From: Bradyrhizobium cytisi
Lineage (GTDB): Bacteria > Pseudomonadota > Alphaproteobacteria > Rhizobiales > Xanthobacteraceae
Length of the DNA: 64,000 bases
Assembly: GCF_008123515.1 (NCBI RefSeq)
Contig: NZ_VSSR01000038.1
Location: 1-64,000 of the forward strand
Direction of reading: 5' to 3'
Positions 52,101-60,796 of the stretch are shown here, in pieces. Position 1 is the stretch's first letter. Every line of letters begins with the position of its first letter. The translations under genes and the position numbers were made by a program. The notes beneath the pieces were generated by a model. That model was not told the DNA's origin. It saw only the letters and a list, made by a program, of their open reading frames with translations, and made no database searches.

Positions 52101-52307
52101 TTGTCGAAACAATCCCTGCGTGAGGAGGCCGAGCGCCTGATCCGCGAGTCGATGGAAAAGAAGACCATCGTCGTCAAGCACGGCACGACCCGCATCGAGG
52201 CCGTCTGCGGCAAGTGCGGCGCGCCGAACCGGGTTCAGGCGGAAAAAGGCCAGAGCCGCGTCAAGTTCGCCTGCAAGAATTGCGGGCACCAGCAAGAGAC
52301 GCTGTAA
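52101..52307 (+). CDS. Small zinc-ribbon protein
   Basis: A 68-residue protein with a zinc ribbon: two C-x2-C knuckles, CGKCGAPN and CKNCGH. The N-terminus is charged and helical (SLREEAERLIRESMEKKTIV). The start is TTG 52101, with GGAG eight bases upstream; no ATG is suitably placed. It lies 73 bases after the Rieske gene and probably ends that operon. Function unknown. Confidence 0.7.
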   Translation: MSKQSLREEAERLIRESMEKKTIVVKHGTTRIEAVCGKCGAPNRVQAEKGQSRVKFACKNCGHQQETL

Positions 52308-52312
52308 AGCGC

Positions 52313-53872
52313 TCAGGCCGACCGGCGCCGGCCGGCGCGTTTGGTCGCCCTCAGGATCGCCGACCCTGCCTTCAGGCCGGACTGCAACGCGCCCTCCATG
52401 TAGCCGTAATAGGCAAAGCAGGTGTGCTCGCCGGCAAAATACATCCGCTTGTGAAATGCGCTGTTGAGCAGCGGCCCGGCGCGCGTGACTTCGCCGGGCG
52501 CGGGACAGGAATAGCCGGCACCGGTCCAGGGATCGGCGGGCCACGCAATGAAGTCCGGCGGCTGGGACAGATTGTCTTCATAGCCGCGATAGACCTGGCC
52601 GATCCGCGACGCATAAAAGGCATCGACGGCGGTCTTGCCGCCGCGCTCCCATTGTCGAATGGCCTGCTGCGCCGGTTTGCTGCCGGCGAACAGGCTGAGC
52701 TCGACCTCGCGGCCGCGCGGCGCGATCTGATTGTCGGTGCCTTCCCATGTGACGCCAAAGCGGCTCGAGGTCGCGGCCGGCGCCAGCCCATGGTCGATCC
52801 AGAAACGTCGCTTGACCGGACTGAGGTATTTCACGGCCGTCCCCATCGAGATGTAATGGTCGGGCGTGAGTTGCGGCGTGATCTCGATCTTGGCAAAGCG
52901 TCCGCCCGGCCACAGGCTCGGCGGAATCGCAAGCACGACGTAATCGGCGAGATGGGAAGCAGCCCCCTCCGGCGTGATCGTCACGCCCTCCTTGTCGATG
53001 TCGATCGCGACGACGGGCGAGGACAGATGGACCACTCCTCCGACCCTCCTGATTTCCTCGGCAAGGTGCTCGGCCAGCGACTGATTGCCCTCCGAGCAGC
53101 GTAGCGTCTCGGTCTGGGTGAAGTAGGCGGCCGGGTGTCCCTTGAGTGCGCCGCCATGGACCACCGCGAAATTGGCGAGCAGGCTTTGTCGCTCGACGGG
53201 CTGGCCCGCGTCGTTGCTGAACTGCTCCTTCATTGCGAGCCTGGCGAGACGCGAGCTAGGTTCGTCCCGAATCCAGTCCGCCATGGATTGCCGGTCCAGC
53301 GCGTCGGCGTCGGACGTGAGCCAGGGCGCATGCTTGTGCACGTGCCGCGCGCGCCTTGCCATCCGCCCGAAGGCCGCCTCCATCTGCTCGAACAGGGTCT
53401 GGAGCGCGAACGGGTTCGAGATCTTTCGACCGTCGAGATAGATCGGCATATCGAGATCGAGCGCGTCGAAATTCGAGTCCAGCGTGAACAGCGAGAGTCC
53501 CAGCCGGAACTGGCGCGCCAGGGCCAGCCACAGCGGATGATTGTAGCCGATCAGCTCGCCGCCCGCTTCGACCACGCCGCTCGACTTGTTCTTGCTCCAG
53601 ACACGGCCGCCGACGCGTTCGCGCGCCTCGAAAATCGTCACGTCGCAGCAATGAGCGAGCGTGTAGCCGGCCATCAGGCCGCCGAGTCCCGCTCCGACGA
53701 TCGTGACACGCGGCCGTCGTACCGCCCGCGCAGGGCGTGGCATGTCGCGGGGAGGTGTGGCCGCCGTGACGACCATTGCGTTGGCGAGGGTCGAGCTGAC
53801 GAGCTTCTGACGGTCGAAGCCGATGAACTTCCTGCCGTAACGGCGATTGAGCCGTGCGAAAATCGAGCGCAT
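52313..53872 (-). CDS. Flavin-containing amine oxidase family protein
   Basis: A 519-residue flavoprotein. The N-terminal region (residues 1-55) is basic, possibly a leader; then VTIVGAGLGGLMAGYTLAH (residues 57-75) and FEARERVGGRVW bind FAD. The C-terminal FAD segment is YFAGEHTCFAYYGYMEGALQ. These mark monoamine-oxidase-type enzymes acting on amines or L-amino acids. ATG 53872 has GAGG about 13 bases upstream. It converges on the zinc-ribbon gene and is divergent from the second sedolisin. Confidence 0.85.
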   Translation of the reverse strand: MRSIFARLNRRYGRKFIGFDRQKLVSSTLANAMVVTAATPPRDMPRPARAVRRPRVTIVGAGLGGLMAGYTLAHCCDVTIFEARERVGGRVWSKNKSSGVVEAGGELIGYNHPLWLALARQFRLGLSLFTLDSNFDALDLDMPIYLDGRKISNPFALQTLFEQMEAAFGRMARRARHVHKHAPWLTSDADALDRQSMADWIRDEPSSRLARLAMKEQFSNDAGQPVERQSLLANFAVVHGGALKGHPAAYFTQTETLRCSEGNQSLAEHLAEEIRRVGGVVHLSSPVVAIDIDKEGVTITPEGAASHLADYVVLAIPPSLWPGGRFAKIEITPQLTPDHYISMGTAVKYLSPVKRRFWIDHGLAPAATSSRFGVTWEGTDNQIAPRGREVELSLFAGSKPAQQAIRQWERGGKTAVDAFYASRIGQVYRGYEDNLSQPPDFIAWPADPWTGAGYSCPAPGEVTRAGPLLNSAFHKRMYFAGEHTCFAYYGYMEGALQSGLKAGSAILRATKRAGRRRSA

Positions 53873-54038
53873 GATCGAAATCCTCGGATTGAAATCAAAA
53901 ATCGAAAAACAATCTCGGACGGTCGAGGACCGGTCCCAAGCGAGCGGCGAAAGTCGCCCGGCGGGCCTCAGATTTGACGGGTCCGGGGATCGACGATAAC
54001 CTGCAACCTTTGGTCGTGTCGAGGGCGGGGGCCCGGCT

Positions 54039-55736
54039 ATGGCATCAAAGGCTAAGGCGCGTACCGGCCGCAGGGCGGCCACCAATCGCAAGGCAGCAAA
54101 GCGTGACGACAAGACCGGATCGGCAGGCGCGGCAAAGCGCCCTGTCGTTGTGTCCGGCAGCGCGCGCCCACCCACGGCGGGGGCCAGGCGTCTGCGCGAC
54201 GAGAATCCGCGTCAGCACGTCGAGATCACGCTGACATTGCGTGGACCCAAGTTGCCGGACGCCGACAAGCTCGGAGGTCGAGCGATGTCGCGAGCCCGGT
54301 TCAGGGCACGGTACAGCGCCTCGAAGAGCGACGCCGACAAGGTGTCACAGGTTCTGCGCAAATTCGGCCTCAAGGTCGTGGATGTGTCGCTTGAGACGCG
54401 CAGCATGCGCGTGAGCGGGACTGTCGCGCAGATGGAGAAGGCGTTTCAGCCGCGCCTCGGCGTCTATTGGAGCGAGGATCAGGGGCAATTCCGCGATCGG
54501 GAGGACGACTACAAGATTCCCGCTTCGCTGAAGAAGATCGTCACTGCGTTGATCGGATTCGGCCAGCGGCGTGTCATGTGGCGGAGCAGGGCGAGGATCG
54601 GTGCCGGCTTGACGCCGCTCAGCCCATCTTCCCTGGAAGCGCTGTATCATTTTCCGCCCGGGGACGGCGCCGGACAGAAGATCGCAATTGCCGAGTTCGG
54701 TGGCGGCTATTTTGCCGGGGACCTCGCACTCCACTGCAAGACATTCGGTCGCAAGAGGCCCAAGGTTGAGATCGTCTCGATCAACTGGCCGGTACGCAAC
54801 CGCAGGCAAATCGAGCAATTGCCAAAGGACGATCGTCAGGACGCACTCGACGATACCGGCGAAGTGATGATGGACGTCGAGGTGGCTGCAGGCCTGGCTC
54901 CCGGTGCCAAGCTGTCCGTCTATTTTGCGACTTTCGATCAGAAAGGCTGGGTCGATTTATTGAACCGCGTCATCAAGGACAGGCCGGTGGCACTGTCGGT
55001 GAGCTGGGGGTCCGCAGAGGATTCCAGTGATTGGTCGCCCGCGGCACGTACGGCCATCAACGAGCGGCTCCAGGCGGCTGCCGCGCTGGGCATCACGATC
55101 TGCGGCGCCTCGGGCGACGATGGCGCCGGCGACGAGGAGACGGACGGCGCTGCCCATGTGGACTTTCCGAGCTGCAGCCCGTTCGTTCTCGCGGTCGGCG
55201 GCACGATGATCATGCGGCTCGGCGGTGAGGTCACGGAGCAAGTGTGGTGGGAGACGCCGGGGCGGCGCATGAAAGCGGGAGGAGGGGCAACGGGTGGAGG
55301 CGTCAGTGAGGTATTTCGTCGTCCTGCGTGGCAGCGCGGAATCGATATTGCTTCCCTGAACGGCTCCGGTCATTGGGGGCGCATCGTGCCTGATCTTGCG
55401 GCGCTTGCCGGCCCACCCGGCTACGCGATGATCTTCCGCGGCAAGCCGGATTATGGCGGCGGGACCAGCGCGTCTGCGCCGCTCCTGGCTGCGCTCATCG
55501 CGCGCGTCAATGCGCTTCTGCCGTCGGAGAAGCGGCAGCGCTTCCTCGCTCCATTGCTCTATCGCAAATCGCCGCTTGGCCGGCCGATAGGAGATCTTGT
55601 CTGCTACGACATCACCATCGGCCACAACGCGTCCAAGCCAAAGCCCGGCGTCGGATACGAAGCGCGGCGCGGGTTCGATGCGGTGTCCGGCTGGGGCGCG
55701 CCGATCGGCACCGCGCTCCTGCTTGCGCTGAGCTGA
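54039..55736 (+). CDS. Sedolisin (S53) peptidase, second copy
   Basis: A 565-residue sedolisin with a very basic N-terminus (MASKAKARTGRRAATNRKAA) and no signal peptide. The pro-domain includes HVEITLTLRGPKLPD. Catalytic residues are in DTGEVMMDVEVAAG, LSVSWGSAED, GGGTSASAP (Ser477) and the Ca loop DITIGHNASKPK. It differs clearly from the one at 45472 in both tails, so the two are not a recent duplication. Confidence 0.88.
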   Translation: MASKAKARTGRRAATNRKAAKRDDKTGSAGAAKRPVVVSGSARPPTAGARRLRDENPRQHVEITLTLRGPKLPDADKLGGRAMSRARFRARYSASKSDADKVSQVLRKFGLKVVDVSLETRSMRVSGTVAQMEKAFQPRLGVYWSEDQGQFRDREDDYKIPASLKKIVTALIGFGQRRVMWRSRARIGAGLTPLSPSSLEALYHFPPGDGAGQKIAIAEFGGGYFAGDLALHCKTFGRKRPKVEIVSINWPVRNRRQIEQLPKDDRQDALDDTGEVMMDVEVAAGLAPGAKLSVYFATFDQKGWVDLLNRVIKDRPVALSVSWGSAEDSSDWSPAARTAINERLQAAAALGITICGASGDDGAGDEETDGAAHVDFPSCSPFVLAVGGTMIMRLGGEVTEQVWWETPGRRMKAGGGATGGGVSEVFRRPAWQRGIDIASLNGSGHWGRIVPDLAALAGPPGYAMIFRGKPDYGGGTSASAPLLAALIARVNALLPSEKRQRFLAPLLYRKSPLGRPIGDLVCYDITIGHNASKPKPGVGYEARRGFDAVSGWGAPIGTALLLALS

Positions 55737-55745
55737 TCGTCTCGG

Positions 55746-56586
55746 TTAGCTCCGATCGACGAACTTCTTGAACGCATCCGCGTAATCCGGATGCCAGCGC
55801 GACAGCGGCGGCCGGTTCTCGACGATATCGCCGGCGGCCCAGAGCAGGCGCTTCTCGTCGAGCGCGCGCGGCACGTCGTTGTCCGGGCAGAGGATGTAGA
55901 AGTCGCCGGCCTCGAGTCGCGCAAGCATGAAATCGACCGTCTGCTCCGGTGTCCACGCGCCGGCCGGCTTTTCGGTGCGGCCCTTGGCGGTGAGCCCGGT
56001 GAACACGAAGCCGGGAATGATGCGCGGTGACGTGGCAATCCCTGGTGTTGCGCAGCTCATGCTGGAGCGCTTCGGTAAACGCCTTCACGCCGGCCTTGGA
56101 GACGTTGTAGGCGGGATCGCCGGGCGGGGTGGTGATGCCCTGCTTGGAGCCGGTGTTGATGATCAGCCCGGCCTTGCCGCGCGCGATCATGTTGGGCGCG
56201 AAGATGCGCGCGCCGTTGATGATGCCCCACATGTTGACGCCAATGATGCGCTGCCAATTGTCTGATACGCCGAACAATGTGCTGCCCGGCTGGATGCCGG
56301 CATTGTTCATCAGCAGGTCCGTGCCGCCGAAATGCGCGCCCACGGCGCGTTCCAGTTCCGTCACGCTTTCGACCCGGCTGACGTCGACAACTGATGTCAT
56401 CACATTTGTGGCAGCCGTAACGGATGACAGTTTTGTTGCGGCCTCTGCCAGCCGTCCCTCGTCGACGTCGGCGATGCACACCTTCATCCCGGCGCGCGCA
56501 AACGCTGTTGCCGCCGCAAGACCGATGCCGGAGGCACCCCCGGTGATCACGGCGACATTGCCCTTGGCGATGACAGGATGCGGCAT
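55746..56586 (-). pseudogene. Short-chain dehydrogenase, frameshifted
   Basis: ATG 56586 begins MPHPVIAKGNVAVITGGASG, an NAD(P)-binding TGGxxGIG motif, followed by NNAG (MNNAGIQPGS) and the catalytic YNVSK. The frame breaks at about 56015-56025: instead of AHLIIPGFVF it reads AHHSRLRV. The next frame continues IIPGFVFTGLTAKGRTEKPA to VDRS at 55746. About five bases are missing. The active-site part is complete, but the C-terminal third is out of frame. A sequencing error is possible. Confidence 0.8.
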
Positions 56587-56778
56587 GGCTATTCTCCGGG
56601 AAGGGACGTTGCGCTCGGTCGAGCTATAACATGGCGCTCGCGCGACCCTGCACAAGTCGGCATGGCAGGGCTTCGTTCTACGCCGACTTTACGCCCTTCC
56701 GGCGCCGCTGTATTCTGTTTGACCTAACGATCCCGCCCAGATCGAACCCAATCAATCACCTACCTAGGGAGTGCAGCC

Positions 56779-58275
56779 ATGGCTGTGTCGCAGGCTATTC
56801 CGATCACGCGCCATCCGTTCGCCAACGGGTCCTACAAGCAGATGCTGATCGACGGGAAGTGGGTGGATGCCGCGTCCGGCAAGCGCTTCGAGACCCACAA
56901 TCCCGCGACTGGGGAACTGCTCGCGACCGTTGCCGAGGGCGACAAGGAAGACATCGACCGTGCGGTCGCCGCCGCCCGCCGTGCCTTCGAGGGTCCCTGG
57001 AGCAAGGTCAAGCCGTTCGAGCGGCAGAACCTGCTGCTCAAGCTCGCCGATCTTGTCGAGAAGAATTTCGACGAATTGTCGCAGCTCGACACACTCGACA
57101 TGGGCGCACCGCTCAGCCGCACCCGCGCCTATCGCCTGCGCGCCGTCGGCATGCTGCGCTACTACGCCGGCCAGACCACCGCGATCCACGGCGAGACCAT
57201 CGAGAACTCGCTGCCCGGCGAGATCTTCTCCTACACGCTGAAGGAGCCGGTCGGTGTCGTCGGCGCCATCATTCCCTGGAACGGCCCGCTCACCGCGACG
57301 CTCTGGAAGATTGGCCCGGCGATCGCGACCGGCTGCACCGTGGTGCTCAAGCCCGCCGAAGAAGCGCCGCTGACCTCGCTGCGCATCGCCGAGCTCGCGA
57401 TGGAAGCCGGCATTCCACCCGGCGTCGTCAACGTCGTCCCCGGCTATGGCGAGACCGCGGGTGCTGCGCTGGCCTCGCATCATGACGTCGACAAGGTTGC
57501 CTTCACCGGCTCGCATGTCACGGGTCAGTCGATCATCCGTGCCTCGGCCGGCAACCTCAAGCGCGTGTCGCTCGAGCTCGGCGGCAAGTCGCCGGACATC
57601 GTGTTTGCCGACGCCGACCTCGATGCCGCCGTGCCGGGTGCCGCGATGGCGGTGTTCGCCAATTCCGGCCAGATCTGCAGCGCCGGCACCCGCCTGTTCG
57701 TCGAACAGTCGATCTACGAGGAGTTCGTCGGCCGCGTCGCCGAGTTCGGCAAGAAGCTGCAGGTCGGCAACGGTCTCGATCCGAACACCCAGATCGGCCC
57801 GCTGGTCTCCGAACAACAGCTTGAGCGCGTGACCGGCTATCTCGACATCGGCCAGAAGGAAGGCGCGCGAGCACTTGCCGGCGGCGGCCGCGTCACCGAA
57901 GGTGCGTTGTCGAAGGGCTTTTTCGTCTCGCCGACGGTGTTCGCGGGCGTCCAGGACAACATGCGCATCGCGCAGGAGGAGATCTTTGGTCCCGTCATCT
58001 CCGCGATCGCGTTCAAGGACATGGACGAGCTGGTCAAGCGCGCCAACAACACCACGTTCGGACTCGGCTCGGGCCTGTGGACGCGGGACGTCACCAAGGC
58101 GCATGCAGTCGCGAAACGCTTGCGTGCCGGCTCGGTGTGGGTCAATTGCTATCAGGCGATGGACCCCGCCGTGCCGTTCGGCGGCTATAAGATGAGCGGC
58201 TACGGCCGCGAGTCCGGCAAGCAGCATGTCGAGGAATATCTCAACGTGAAGGCCGTCTGGATCAAGACGGCGTAA
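56779..58275 (+). CDS. NAD(P)-dependent aldehyde dehydrogenase
   Basis: A 498-residue aldehyde dehydrogenase. Catalytic Cys300 is in FANSGQICSAGTRLF, Glu266 in VSLELGGKS, and Asn168 in IIPWNGP. The nucleotide loop is FTGSHVTGQ. It oxidises an aldehyde to the acid. The neighbours (frameshifted SDR upstream, Old Yellow Enzyme downstream) suggest an oxidoreductive catabolic set. GC-rich inverted sequence at 58311-58350 may end its transcript. Confidence 0.9.
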   Translation: MAVSQAIPITRHPFANGSYKQMLIDGKWVDAASGKRFETHNPATGELLATVAEGDKEDIDRAVAAARRAFEGPWSKVKPFERQNLLLKLADLVEKNFDELSQLDTLDMGAPLSRTRAYRLRAVGMLRYYAGQTTAIHGETIENSLPGEIFSYTLKEPVGVVGAIIPWNGPLTATLWKIGPAIATGCTVVLKPAEEAPLTSLRIAELAMEAGIPPGVVNVVPGYGETAGAALASHHDVDKVAFTGSHVTGQSIIRASAGNLKRVSLELGGKSPDIVFADADLDAAVPGAAMAVFANSGQICSAGTRLFVEQSIYEEFVGRVAEFGKKLQVGNGLDPNTQIGPLVSEQQLERVTGYLDIGQKEGARALAGGGRVTEGALSKGFFVSPTVFAGVQDNMRIAQEEIFGPVISAIAFKDMDELVKRANNTTFGLGSGLWTRDVTKAHAVAKRLRAGSVWVNCYQAMDPAVPFGGYKMSGYGRESGKQHVEEYLNVKAVWIKTA

Positions 58276-58395
58276 CATCTGTCCTCTGCCGCGTTCCGCG
58301 CTGGGGAATATCTGCTTTTAGAGGGGGCGGCGCCTTTTTCCGGCGGCCGCCCTCGCTATATGATCCGCATCCTTTCAAAGAAATCCGGGGCCCAC

Positions 58396-59523
58396 ATGAA
58401 ATTCGAGGCGTTGTTTAGACCGTTGCAGGTCGGTCCGTACAAGCTCGCGCATCGCGTCGCGATGGCGCCGCTGACGCGCATGCGCGCCGAGCGCGAGAGC
58501 TTTTCGCCGCGGCCGCTCAATGCCGAATATTACGGCCAGCGCGCCACGCCGGGCGGTCTGCTGATCGCTGAAGCGTCGCCCGTGCTCTCGCACGGCCGCG
58601 GCAATCCGGCGACGCCCGGCATCTATTCGGAGGCGCAGATTGCCGGCTGGCGCAAGGTGACGGATGCCGTGCACGCCAAGGGCGGCATCATCTTCCTCCA
58701 GCTCTGGCATGTCGGCCGCGTCTCGCATTCGACCTATCATGGTGGTGCGCTGCCGGTCTCGGCCTCGGCGATCGCGATCAAGGCCGAAGGCATGAAGGCG
58801 ATGACCGCCGACGGCAAACTCGCCGACTACGAGACGCCGCGCGCGCTGGAGACGGAAGAGGTCAAGGGCATCGTCGAGGCTTTTAGGCAGGCCGCGAAGA
58901 ACGCGCTCGCCGCCGGTTTCGACGGCGTCGAGATCCACGGCGCCAACGGCTATCTGCTCGAGCAGTTCTTGCAGTCGCGCAGCAACCAGCGCACCGATCA
59001 ATACGGCGGCCCGATCGAGAACCGCGCACGGCTTCTGATGGACGTCACCCAGGCCGCGATCGAGATCTGGGGCGCCAACCGCGTCGGCGTGCGACTGTCG
59101 CCGCACGGCATCGCCAACGATTCCGGCGAGCCCGATCCGATGCCGCTCTACACCCACGTGGTGAAGGCGCTCGACAAGCTCGGCCTTGCCTATCTGCACT
59201 TCATCGAGCCGCGCTCCAGTGGCGCGGGCCGTGCCGATGTTCACTGGGAGAACGTGCCGTCAGCCATGGTGCTGTTCCGCCCGCACTACAGCGGCGTGCT
59301 GATGACCGCCGGCGGCTTCACCGGCGAGACTGCGAATGCCGCGATTGCCGACGGTCACGCCGACATCATCGCATTCGGCCGCATCTTCATCTCCAACCCC
59401 GATCTGCCGCGGCGGCTCGAGCACGACCACCCGATCACCCCGTACAACCGCGCGACCTTCTATGGCGGCGAGGAGAAGGGGTACACGGACTATCCTGTTT
59501 ATGACGAGCTGGCGCCGGCGTAG
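58396..59523 (+). CDS. Old Yellow Enzyme-type NADH:flavin oxidoreductase
   Basis: A 375-residue FMN protein of the NemA/xenobiotic reductase group: HRVAMAPLTRMRAERESFSP, EIHGANGYLLEQFLQSRSNQ, and IAFGRIFISNPDLPRR. Reduces activated alkenes or nitro compounds. ATG 58396 is used since the homology begins MKFEALFRPLQVGPY. Plus-strand neighbour of the aldehyde dehydrogenase. Confidence 0.9.
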   Translation: MKFEALFRPLQVGPYKLAHRVAMAPLTRMRAERESFSPRPLNAEYYGQRATPGGLLIAEASPVLSHGRGNPATPGIYSEAQIAGWRKVTDAVHAKGGIIFLQLWHVGRVSHSTYHGGALPVSASAIAIKAEGMKAMTADGKLADYETPRALETEEVKGIVEAFRQAAKNALAAGFDGVEIHGANGYLLEQFLQSRSNQRTDQYGGPIENRARLLMDVTQAAIEIWGANRVGVRLSPHGIANDSGEPDPMPLYTHVVKALDKLGLAYLHFIEPRSSGAGRADVHWENVPSAMVLFRPHYSGVLMTAGGFTGETANAAIADGHADIIAFGRIFISNPDLPRRLEHDHPITPYNRATFYGGEEKGYTDYPVYDELAPA

Positions 59524-59531
59524 ACTCTTTC

Positions 59532-59753
59532 CGTCATTCCGGAGCGATGCGAAGCATCGAACCCGGAATCCATTTCACGTCCTGGCTTGCCGCTCGATGG
59601 ATTCCGGGCCCGCGCCTTTCGGCGCGTCCCGGAATGACGAGCTTGATTTGTCACGCGATCGCACCACAAACTCCGTCATTGCGAGCGTAGCGAAGCAATC
59701 CAGGCTCTTTCCGCAGAGGCAGTCTGGATTGCTTCGCTACGCTCGCAATGACG
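59532..59753. repeat. REP-like palindrome cluster
   Basis: Two palindromes in tandem. First: CGTCATTCCGGAGCGATGCG ... (59532-59572) against an inverted relative ending GGAATGACG (59598-59639). Second: the 30-bp unit CGTCATTGCGAGCGTAGCGA ... AGCAATCCAG (59674-59703) against its exact inverse (59724-59753) with a 20-base loop. They lie between the Old Yellow Enzyme and GFA genes. A single arm is at 27757. Both could form long hairpins and act as terminators. Confidence 0.85.
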
Positions 59754-59766
59754 CCGGGGAGAGACA

Positions 59767-60273
59767 ATGGCCAAAGCCGCACTCGCCGCAGGAATCGCCA
59801 CCGGCCAATGCCTTTGCGGCAAGGTCACCTTCGAGATCGACGTCCCCGCGCGCTGGGCCTGGCACGATCACTCTGCCAATAGCCGCCGCGCCCATGGCGC
59901 GGCCTACGCCACCTATGTCGGCAGCTGGAAGAAGCGCTTTCGCATCACTTCGGGCAAGACCGCGCTCACCCGCTACGAGGACAAGGCGACCAAGACCGCG
60001 CGCAGCTTCTGCGCCCATTGCGGCACGCCGATCGCCTATGAGCGCCCCCGCAGCCCGCACATGGTCAACATTCCCCGTGCGCTGTTCAAGGAGCGCACCG
60101 GACGCCAGCCACTCTATCACATCGCCATCGAGGAGCTGCAGGAATGGGCCTATACCGGCGAGCCGCTGGTGCCGCTGAAGGGTTTTCCGGGCGTGGTCTG
60201 GCAGCGCTCAAAAAAGAAGAAGCGCGCTAGCGGCGAGGACCCGTTCGAATTGGGGCGCGAGGAGGCGCTTTAG
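59767..60273 (+). CDS. GFA/CENP-V-like (DUF636) protein
   Basis: A 168-residue protein of the glutathione-dependent formaldehyde-activating family. Zinc ligands GQCLCGKV and FCAHCGTPI are present; the middle C-x-x-C of classical members is replaced by HDHSANSRRAHG. Such shortened members are common in rhizobia and have no known reaction. Its C-terminal tail is basic and overlaps, tail to tail, the next gene by 47 bases. Confidence 0.8.
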   Translation: MAKAALAAGIATGQCLCGKVTFEIDVPARWAWHDHSANSRRAHGAAYATYVGSWKKRFRITSGKTALTRYEDKATKTARSFCAHCGTPIAYERPRSPHMVNIPRALFKERTGRQPLYHIAIEELQEWAYTGEPLVPLKGFPGVVWQRSKKKKRASGEDPFELGREEAL

Positions 60274-60652
60274 CCTTCGCGTTGGCCGCCGCCGTGCGCG
60301 GCGCAGCCTTCCTCGCTGGCGGCTTGGTCGGCATCGTCGCCACGAAATCGAGCGCGCGCTTCACCCAGAGCTTGAGCCTGGCATCGGTTCGCGTGCCCTC
60401 ATCAGAGACCCGCACGAACCCGGTCATGATGCGCCCGCGCATTTCCATCGGACTCGTGTGTGGCTCCTTCAGCATCCGCGCATGCGCCTCGGGGCCGACG
60501 CGAAACAGCATGCCGCCGCGGCCGCTGATGGTGCAGCACATGACGTTGTCCACCATGAAACAAAGCCCGCCCATCATCTTCTTCTCCGCGACGTGGCGTT
60601 GGCCCGCCAGCAACCTGCGAACCCGTGCGGCGGTGCCTTCGTCGTAGGCCAT
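60227..60652 (-). CDS. TfoX N-terminal domain protein
   Basis: A 141-residue protein: KKMMGGLCFMVDNVMCCTIS and LFRVGPEAHARMLKEPHTSP are the TfoX_N core, and then comes a basic Ala/Pro/Lys tail. TfoX-N proteins are named after a competence regulator, but single-domain ones in rhizobia are of unknown role. It overlaps the GFA gene by 47 bases. Confidence 0.8.
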   Translation of the reverse strand: MAYDEGTAARVRRLLAGQRHVAEKKMMGGLCFMVDNVMCCTISGRGGMLFRVGPEAHARMLKEPHTSPMEMRGRIMTGFVRVSDEGTRTDARLKLWVKRALDFVATMPTKPPARKAAPRTAAANAKAKAPPRAPIRTGPRR

Positions 60653-60796
60653 GACGGTCCCTCCGGCTTCGACCTATCTTTCCAGCTTCTCCTCGCGCGC
60701 GCAAGGCAGCCATGAGCGCGCTTCCTTGCGCGCATCCTCCGACTTCGGTCATCATGCGGCTCCCCCGCGGCAACGCCTGCGAGGCCTGGAGGAAAC

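Noticed and set aside
58311..58355. Terminator after the aldehyde dehydrogenase
   Set aside because: The GC-rich inverted sequence pairs imperfectly and the T run sits in the loop, so it is only mentioned in passing.
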